This document shows positions 56,896-64,000 of a stretch of DNA of 64,000 nucleotides, in pieces. Each line of letters opens with the position of its first letter. Positions within the stretch are counted from its first letter, which is position 1. The notes under the pieces are model-generated. The model had not been told where the DNA came from and did no database searches. It was given only the letters and a program-made list of their open reading frames with translations. The stretch is from Ustulina deusta (lineage: Eukaryota > Ascomycota > Sordariomycetes > Xylariales > Xylariaceae): positions 1 to 64,000 of the forward strand of contig JAJNNX010000031.1 of NCBI GenBank assembly GCA_023159155.1. The letters run 5' to 3'. A program made the position numbers and the translations under genes.

Positions 56896-57201
56896 TCAAG
56901 ACGTAAGAGTCGAGTTTGTTCTTTTGAAGGCGAGTTTGCGTATGTTTTCAAGAATGCCAAGTAATGGTATTGCACACAGAAGGACACAAGTGCCAATGAT
57001 GGCCAACTTATACGTTTGCCCATGCTGCTCGTTGAGGCGACTGACCAAATGTCCGAAAGCGGCATCCCTGCCGCCCCCTCGCAGATGTGTTGGAGAACGC
57101 TGGCTTGACCGCCTTGTGCCAGCTGGTCGTGCAGCATCGGTCGCGGGGACGATGAGCCCTCGTAACCTGTCATATGTGTGGGCCAATCTCTCGACCCACA
57201 C
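56896..57201 (-). pseudogene. C-terminal part of a membrane-protein gene cut by an LTR element
   Basis: An open frame runs on the minus strand from the LTR target site to a stop at 56896, reading VERLAHTYDRLRGLIVP, then an Arg/Ser/Gly-rich linker, then a single membrane segment YKLAIIGTCVLLCAIPLLGI near the C-terminus. There is no natural start: the frame begins at the insertion point. Removing 57203-62965 and one CACG joins it in frame with 62970-63095 (see that entry). It ends only 29 bp before the start of the Tpt1-like gene on the same strand, which is unusually close. The family is not recognised. Confidence 0.6.
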
Positions 57202-57202
57202 G

Positions 57203-57455
57203 TGTGCCTCGATACGGTCCCTCTATAGAACTAGTCACTTGGTATCACTAGGTCTGATCTGAAGGTCTGTATTGAGTATGGTTGTAGAAGGAAACTAACT
57301 AGGGTATCTGACAGAGGTGCAAGGTATTTATGCCTTTAATTAGGTAGGTCGGTACTTGGTGCCTAAGGGCTACGCACAGTGCCTTTTTATGCATATACTA
57401 TTGTACTAATTTAATAGATTAATTTTAATAGAAGCTAATAGTAATAGGATCTATA
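57203..57455 (-). repeat. LTR of the Ty3/gypsy element (lower-coordinate copy)
   Basis: Outer half (57203-about 57340) is well preserved; the inner half is RIP-mutated (for example TTTAATAGATTAATTTTAAT where the other copy has TCAATGGATTGACTTCAAT). Confidence 0.87.
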
Positions 57456-57968
57456 ATCACTTCTTTTATTAAATAACTATTTTAGTCATTCTATAATCTA
57501 TTGCTTAATATAACTATAAGTAAAGTTATTACAAACTTTTTTATTATAATATATTTTTTAATTGCTAACAGTTTTTTTTTAATATAGTTTTGCTAGCATA
57601 TTATAAACTTTTTATTAGGTAGCTATCTTTATTATAAGCCAGGTATAAATTATTTTTGTTATATTTGTTAGTAAACTAAATATTATTAGAACTTTAAAGT
57701 TAATATATATTACTATAATAATAACTAGTAATAGCTTAAGGTCTATTATAATATAGTTTTAATTTATTTATATATTGCTAAACTTATAATATTTAATTTT
57801 TTATAGTATAAGTCCAAATAAAAATTTTTTTTTTTTATAAATATGTTTATATTTAGTTTTTTAAAGCTTTTAAATTATTAAAATAGTTTTTTGTAGTTAG
57901 TGCTTTATAGCGTATTGCTAACTCTTTTTAATATTTAGTATTTTTTTTTTTAGTTAGGTTTTAAATAT

Positions 57969-58072
57969 AGTTAGTTATATTAGTTATTAATTATTATTAT
58001 AGCAGTTAAGTTTTAAATATAGTTAGTTATATTAGTTATTAATTATTATTATAGCAGTTAAGTTTTAAATAT
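57969..58072. repeat. Perfect 52-bp tandem duplication in RIP-mutated DNA
   Basis: Two identical 52-bp units lie head to tail (57969-58020 and 58021-58072) inside the decayed element. Identity without any difference means the duplication is younger than the RIP mutations. Confidence 0.8.
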
Positions 58073-59467
58073 TAAAAAATAGCTGCTATATTTAAATAGT
58101 TTAAATATATAGTTATAAATACGTACTACTAATTTTAATAAAGTTTAAAAGTTAGAATATTATTAAACTAAAGCTTTTTATAATATAGTATATTTAATAT
58201 TATTGTTAGCTTTTTTAATTTTACTATTTGTTTATAGCTGCTTTAATATAATTAGTTTTATAATCGATCTATTAAACTTGTACTAAATAATAGTTTTATT
58301 ACTTATAAATATATTAATATTATTATTAATTTATTTTTTTAAATAATTAAAAGTTTTTTTAATATAAGTTAGCAAAAGTTAAATTGTTTTAAATAAAACA
58401 TTAAATACTAGTTTTATTTTAATTTATTTAGTAATATATTTAATATAAACTAATATTTTAAAGTTAGTTATAAAAATATAATTTATAGCTTAATAAATTA
58501 ATAAAACAAAAAGTATAATAAGTTATAAATTAAATAATTTATTATTAAGTATTTTTATTAGTTAATATTGCATATATTTAGTAATAACTTATTAATTAAT
58601 TAAAGTTATTTTGGAATACTAAAAATATTTGTTTATTTTTTTTAATATTATTCTAATAGTAGTATAGCTATAGTTAATATATATATTTTTTATTTAAAGT
58701 AATAAATCTTTTATTTTTAGTATTTTAAAAAGATTTTTAATATATAAAGCAGTTCTAGCTATATATAACAAATTACTTAAAGCTTTTAAATATATTACTA
58801 TTTTATATAGCTTGCTTTATTAAGTAAAAAAGTATTATTTTATTTATTCTAGTAGTATATTAAGTAATAAATTAGTATTAAAACATAAAAATTTTAATAT
58901 TGCTTAAAGATTTATATAGTTTAGCTATTATAGCTATAATATAAATAAAACTTTATTATTAATTATAGCTAAACTAGCTATATAACTCTTTTAATATTTA
59001 AGCTATTTAAAATTTAAATAAATTTTTTTTAGTAGCTTTAATAACTAATTAGCTAAAACGTTTAATTTGCTTATATAATATATAATATATATAGTATAAT
59101 ATTTAATAGTATTAAAAAAACATATAATATATATTAGCTATTTTATTTTAGTATAAAAAATTAATAATAATTTATAATTTATATAAATAGTTATTTTTTT
59201 ACTTTTAATCTAGTGCTTTTAGTACTGAAAAACTAATATAATAGCTAATAATTTATACTTTTAAACAAAATATTATAACTAAGTTACTTATAGCTTTTTT
59301 AAAAAATAAGCTATAAAGTAAAGTATTAATTTGTTATTATATATATATAGCTATATTAGATATATTTTTATATAAAATTAACTAAAATTTATATTTATAA
59401 CAAAAAATAAGCGCTAATTAAACAGCTATACAATTAGTATTGTAGTAATAAAGTTATAAATATATAT

Positions 59468-59728
59468 TTATGTTTTTTTTATTATATGATTTAGCTTAAT
59501 AAATATATTTTTAAGCGCTCTAGCAAAAACTTTAATAAGTAGTTTTATAATAAATAAATAATTACTAATTAAATATCTAAAATATCCTACTACGTTAATA
59601 AAAGTATATATTTTAGTTATTATTACTAGTTCTAAATAATTTTTTATAGCAGCAACCTTTGCTAAATTAGCCTTAATATTTTTATAAAAAATATTAAAGC
59701 TTAAAAAAGTACTTCTAAATATAAACAA
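59468..59728 (-). pseudogene. Ty3/gypsy reverse transcriptase / RNase H remnant
   Basis: An 86-codon open stretch reads AKVAAIKNYLELVIITKIY and VGYFRYLISNYLFIIKLL. These align with the end of the gypsy reverse transcriptase, where families have P-x-KV-x-AI-x-x-W, then FLG-x-x-x-YYRRFI and PLTKL. The usual Trp, Pro and Gly positions are replaced by Tyr, Leu and similar residues, as RIP produces. It shows the element's class and orientation. Confidence 0.72.
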
Positions 59729-61308
59729 TAATAATTTTAATATATTAATAATTATGTTATACTTTATAAAACGTATAAATAATAATTTATATTACTTAAA
59801 CAACTTTTTATAAGTTTTAGTTTATATCATAATATTATTTAATAAGCTAGTTAATTAATTTTTAAAAAATTTAAGAATTTTTTAAATTAAGGCTTAAAAA
59901 GTAATAAATATATTATAAAATCTAAATAATATTACAAGCTATTTATATATACTAAATAATATAACAAACGTTATTTTTTTTTATTAGTTTTATTTATTTA
60001 GATCTATTAGAATTTATTTTTTAAGTTAATAAAAATATATTATAAATATTTTGCTACTTTTTAAATCTAGTTTTAAGTATTAAGTAATAAATAAGCTTTT
60101 TTTTTAGTTATTTTATTAAGTTTATAATAGTTATAACAAAATTGCTAGATTATATTTTTAGAATACTTATTAATAGTTTTGTTTATAATTATACTACTAG
60201 GTACTTTTTTTAGTATTAGTAATACTAGAACATTTTATAATTTATAACTTTTTTAAATATAGATTTTAAAATATATATTAATAAAATTTTTAATTATGTT
60301 TTTTTATTAAAGATTATATTAATAAAATAGCAATTTAATTAGTATAGTATTTTTAATATTAATATAGTGCTTTGTTTTAGCAATAATTTTTATTTTTTTT
60401 AATATTAGGTTAAATAGGCCTAAAAATTTACAAATAAAATTATTTAAATGTTTTTTTACTTATAAATTATTAAAAATATTTTTGTACTATTTTATAATAC
60501 TTATTTAGTATACTATTTTAAATGCTATACTAGCTTAAGTATTTTTTAATAGTTTTATAATAAGTATTTTTATAAAATATATTAGTTATATAGTTTTTTG
60601 CCTATTTTTTAGGCTAAAAATATTTTTTTATTTATAAAACTTATATTTATTTATAATAAAGTCCTTAAAAAAAGTCCAGTCCGGTATAATACTACTAATA
60701 ACTTTTTATATCTATATTGTACTATTATTAGTAATAAATTTAGCTATAATATAGCAATCTTGTATTATTTGTAGTTTTATTTCTTTAATGCTATATATTA
60801 TGCTTTGTTGTTAAAATAGGTATAGCTTTAGTTTAGCTATTAATAATTCTGATACGTAATAATTTATATATTTATAGTTTTAAAAGACTATAAATATTAT
60901 ATTACTATTAGTAACCCAAGCTTAGAATAAGTTGTAATAGTTTTAATATTTATTATATAGTTTATTTTTTTTTAGTATTAGTTTTGTTCTATTTTTGTTT
61001 ATTTTAATTATATAAATAAGGCTGTTTTATATATTAAAAAATTTTTAAAGCTTACGATTAATTTTGGCTTTTTTATTGTTAAATTAATTATAAGGGCTTT
61101 ATTTGATTTTTTTTTTTTTAAGATTGTTAGAGCTAACAAAATATATATGTTTGCAAATCGGTAATTTTTTTTGGAACAACTTATATTTAGTCCAAAACTT
61201 ATCGGCTAAGTTGTTATAGAATAGTATGCTTTTGATTGTTATAGATTAACTTAATCCTAAGGGCTATAAGGTTTATAAGGTCTATTTTAGCTATTTTAGT
61301 TATTTTTA

Positions 61309-61350
61309 GTAGTCTTTAGCCCAATAACCTGTTTTGCTATAGTTAAAATA
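61309..61350 (-). pseudogene. gag zinc-knuckle remnant with all four ligands mutated
   Basis: On the minus strand the codons read YFNYSKTGYWAKDY. The zinc-knuckle pattern is CX2CX4HX4C; here each Cys and the His is Tyr. All four changes are explained by single C-to-T or G-to-A transitions (TGC/TGT to TAC/TAT, CAC/CAT to TAC/TAT). Confidence 0.65.
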
Positions 61351-62712
61351 TTTGTTTTTTTTAGTTTTGGTAATATATTTAGCTTTATTAGTTTTATCTA
61401 GCTTAGTTATTTAGCTAACTTTATAATTATTATTATAAGGGTTAGATATAGCTAGCAGTAATACTTTTAAAATTATTAATTTATAATTAATAGGCTAGAT
61501 ATAGCTAATATTTAGTTTAGCTAGTATTATTAAGTTGATTTTATAGTTATAAAATAGTGCTAAAGTGCTTTATAACTGTACTATTATTTGTAATATGTTA
61601 TATATTTTATTTTTAATTGCGGTTCTAAATATAGATTTAGCTAATTAGGTTGTTTTTTTAATTATTTTGCTATTATTTAGATTTTATATTAATTTTTTAA
61701 AATATAACTAGATTATTAGTATATATATATTAAACTTATATATAAATAAGTTTTTTATTTATTAAGTTTTATATTAGCTACTTAAAAACTAATAATAAGT
61801 TTTTTTAAGTTGTTATAAATAGTTAATATATAATTTTTTTTATATTAATAAAAAACTTATAAATAGTACTAAAAAGCTATAAAATATATTATAAATTTTT
61901 AATACTTATATAATAGTTTTTAAGTAGTTAGCCTAAATAATATTTTTAGTATATTTAATAAACTAGGTTATAGTTTAAAAATCTTTAGCTAATTTAGTAT
62001 TAATATATATTATTTATAATTTATATAAAATAAGTGCTTAAATTAATTAGTTTTATGTATTTTTTATTTTATTAAGAATTATATAATTAATAATAATAAA
62101 TTGCAAATTTGCTAGAATTATAACTTTGTTTTTTAATTTATATTTGTTTAAGCTACCTATATTAATTATTAATATAGCTTTAAAAAATATATACTAAATA
62201 TACTATTTTTATTTAATTTGTACTTTTAATAGTACTTAATATTAATATAAGTTTAATAATTTATTTTAAAGTTTTTTATTACTAGTTATATATCCTAGCT
62301 ATTATATATATAACTTATTAGTATATTGCTTGTTTATTTTATATATTTTTTATAGTAATAGTAGTAGTAATATTAAGTAAACTTATTAACTAGTTATATT
62401 ATTTATTATAAGTATATTTAGCTTTTTAATAAAATTAGCAATTATTTTTTTTAAATTATTAATATTGTTTTTTAGCTCTATTATACTATAAGCTATATTA
62501 ATAATAAAAATATTAATTTGTTTTTAAAAGTTTTTAATAGTATTGCTTTATAGAACGCTAATAATCTTATTAACTAGGGCTATTAGTACTTCTAATGTTT
62601 TATTAGCTATTTTAAAAGTTTTAGAATCTTTGCAGTACAATAAAAAGTGTAAAAAAAGTGCTAAATATAATAAAAATAAAAATAATGCTATAAAGCTGCA
62701 TAAATAGCTATT

Positions 62713-62965
62713 TGTGCTTTAATACGGTCCTTTTATAGAACTAGTTATTTGGTATTACTAGGTCTGATCTAAAGGTCTATATTAAGTATGGTTGTAAAAG
62801 GAAACTAACTAGGGTATCTGACGGAGGTGCGAGGTATTTATGCCCTTAATTAGGTGGGTCGGTACCTGGTGCCTAAGGGCTACGCACGGTGCCCTTTCAT
62901 GCACGTACCATTGTACTGACTCAATGGATTGACTTCAATGGAAGCCAATGGCAATGGGATCCACA
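62713..62965 (-). repeat. LTR of the Ty3/gypsy element (higher-coordinate copy)
   Basis: Inner half is RIP-mutated, outer half intact. It ends GGATCCACA next to CACG. It has the same length as its partner. Confidence 0.87.
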
Positions 62966-62969
62966 CACG

Positions 62970-63095
62970 GATAGATCCAGATGCATCAGGCATTCTTGGT
63001 CGCGTGTATGGACGACGCCCCTATCAAGGGGGTTTTCAATGAACAAACACTGTCGCGTGTCGTACCATAGTTGAACTGCTTTGTACCGCACCTTT
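62970..63095 (-). pseudogene. Upstream part of the membrane-protein gene cut by the LTR element
   Basis: Minus-strand codons are open from about 63095 to the insertion point and read AVQLWYDTRQCLFIENPLDR, then a short stretch ending in LDLSVW across the join. A possible intron acceptor (CGAAAG before GTGCGG) lies at about 63090-63095, so an earlier exon may exist further right. The frame continues without a break into 57201-56896 once the element is removed. The product is unknown. Confidence 0.55.
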
Positions 63096-64000
63096 CGTCA
63101 GATTCCCCCTCAATGATCGGTCACCGCTTCGCTTCACCACCACACCTGGTTGACCTTGCTAGCTCCCCCGGCCCATACAGCCACACTGTGACCTAGCTAT
63201 ACTCTTCAAAGTTAGGACATCTCTTTCACGCAAGTCATACTAGGTAGCATATGATTATGTACGTGATCGAAACTTCGGCTTTGTCCCTCGTTCCCTGTCT
63301 GAAGTGCTTGCATCATGGATACGTTTTTAGTCAAAGTTTGGTATCATTTGGCCCACCGAGTTCTTTAAATGGGAGGCAAAGCCTGGTAACAAGCGCAGAA
63401 TGCCATGCATTGCTGCCCCATAGAGGGGTCCACGCAGGTGGGGATGTTTTGTACCCCTGAATCTGTGACGAAAGAGGGGTTATTAGCCACCGAAGAGCAG
63501 ACACGATACAGTCATACGCCATCAAAAGACCTATTGCGGCAGAGGGAAGATAGCTATCAACGCACCCCTAGCGACGTGTCTATCCCTAGGGAGATTTGAT
63601 GCGAAATCAAAATCGCTAGGGCCGACAGGATCAAAATAGAATAAGCTATTAACGCTACACTCACTGAGCTGGCTAAGCAGTAGGAAGACACGTCAAGCAT
63701 CCGGCGCCGGAATCTTGTCGATGAGGTGGAGTATCAGTTCAATATGCTGGGATCACGTAATAAGATCTAGGCAGTCGCGACACGAGTGGAGGGACGAATG
63801 AGACTTGGAATGAGACTTGGCAAATGGTCTTGTGAGATGAATTTAAGGGATTCCTTGATGCTTCTGATTTATCGCCATCACCTTATGGGTGGAGATACTC
63901 GAACTGAGCAACAAGCTGAGGGGGGCAAAATTATAAGGACGTCATCTGAAGGAGTTCAACACGCCATGGTATCCGCAGGCCATATATCCTAACCATTTGT
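63096..64000. other. Gene-poor end of the window
   Basis: No gene is supported. Short open frames at 63251-63599 and 63786-63992 have no signature. A small direct repeat of GAATGAGACTTGG lies near 63797-63821. It may include earlier exons of the gene broken at 62970. Confidence 0.4.

Larger units (their letters stand above)
57203..62965 (-). mobile_element. Ty3/gypsy LTR retrotransposon, RIP-inactivated (5.76 kb)
   Basis: LTRs of 253 bp each (57203-57455 and 62713-62965) start TGTGCCTCGATACGG and end GGATCCACA or their RIP products. The 4-bp duplication CACG flanks both sides (57199-57202 and 62966-62969). The interior is almost pure AT. Two remnants give family and direction on the minus strand: a gag zinc knuckle at 61350-61309 with all ligands mutated, and a reverse-transcriptase/RNase H region at 59728-59468 with VGYFRYLI. 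The order knuckle then reverse transcriptase runs right to left. No frame is intact. Confidence 0.88.

Noticed and set aside
56822..57262. A 146-codon plus-strand frame crossing the LTR border
   Set aside because: It extends into the retrotransposon and overlaps the more protein-like minus-strand frames.
57203..62965. An active Ty3/gypsy element
   Set aside because: Dense stops and mutated zinc-knuckle residues rule out function.

Overview
This window looks like a chromosome segment of a filamentous ascomycete (Pezizomycotina). The evidence is the short GT-AG introns (mostly 49-160 bp) with CTAAC/CTGAC-type branch points, the fungus-specific Zn2Cys6 regulators, the Kozak-type start contexts, and two sharply separated base compositions. 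Ordinary-GC gene blocks alternate with very AT-rich blocks (about 1-9950, 10444-13717, 26230-28000, 34220-35880, 38880-39280, 57400-62720). Codons there have decayed almost only by C-to-T and G-to-A changes, the signature of repeat-induced point mutation (RIP) of transposons. The species cannot be named from sequence alone; a Sordariomycete-like genome would fit.

Layout. 1-14 kb is a transposon graveyard. It holds minus-strand Ty3/gypsy integrase remains near 6.8 kb and a complete but inactivated LTR element at 10194-13963 flanked by the direct repeat CAACA. 14-24.4 kb is a decaying gene region: a two-exon gene of unknown function, a cytochrome P450 fossil, a Zn2Cys6 regulator whose 5' half is intact and 3' half frameshifted, and an unknown ORF broken by a solo LTR. 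24.4-32.3 kb has a DEDDh exonuclease-like gene, an SDR-family reductase and a divergently transcribed intact Zn2Cys6 regulator. Two full-length TIR transposons (26153-28051 and 33770-35964, opposite orientations, TA target duplications) surround this block; the second carries a nested solo LTR. 37-44.4 kb has an AT-hook protein, an FHA-domain Ser/Thr kinase, and degenerate copies of that kinase interrupted by a 712-bp hAT-like element and a 58-bp insertion. 45.6-57.2 kb is the conserved gene-rich block: a coiled-coil protein, a HeLo-like/Ras-like GTPase fusion, an 11-exon kinase-like protein, a mitochondrial-type rhomboid protease and a degenerate Tpt1/KptA-like protein. 57.2-63 kb is a RIP-mutated Ty3/gypsy element inserted into a small membrane-protein gene.

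How it fits together. The SDR gene and the intact regulator share one 512-bp promoter region, so local control is plausible. The P450 and regulator fossils, with this intact pair, resemble an eroded secondary-metabolite neighbourhood. The FHA kinase, the HeLo-GTPase and the 11-exon kinase-like gene could all be signalling genes; any link to fungal self/non-self recognition is inference. The strongest candidates for something undescribed are the 58-bp mobile unit with 5-bp target duplications, one of them confirmed by an uninserted paralogous site, and the HeLo-like/Ras-like fusion.
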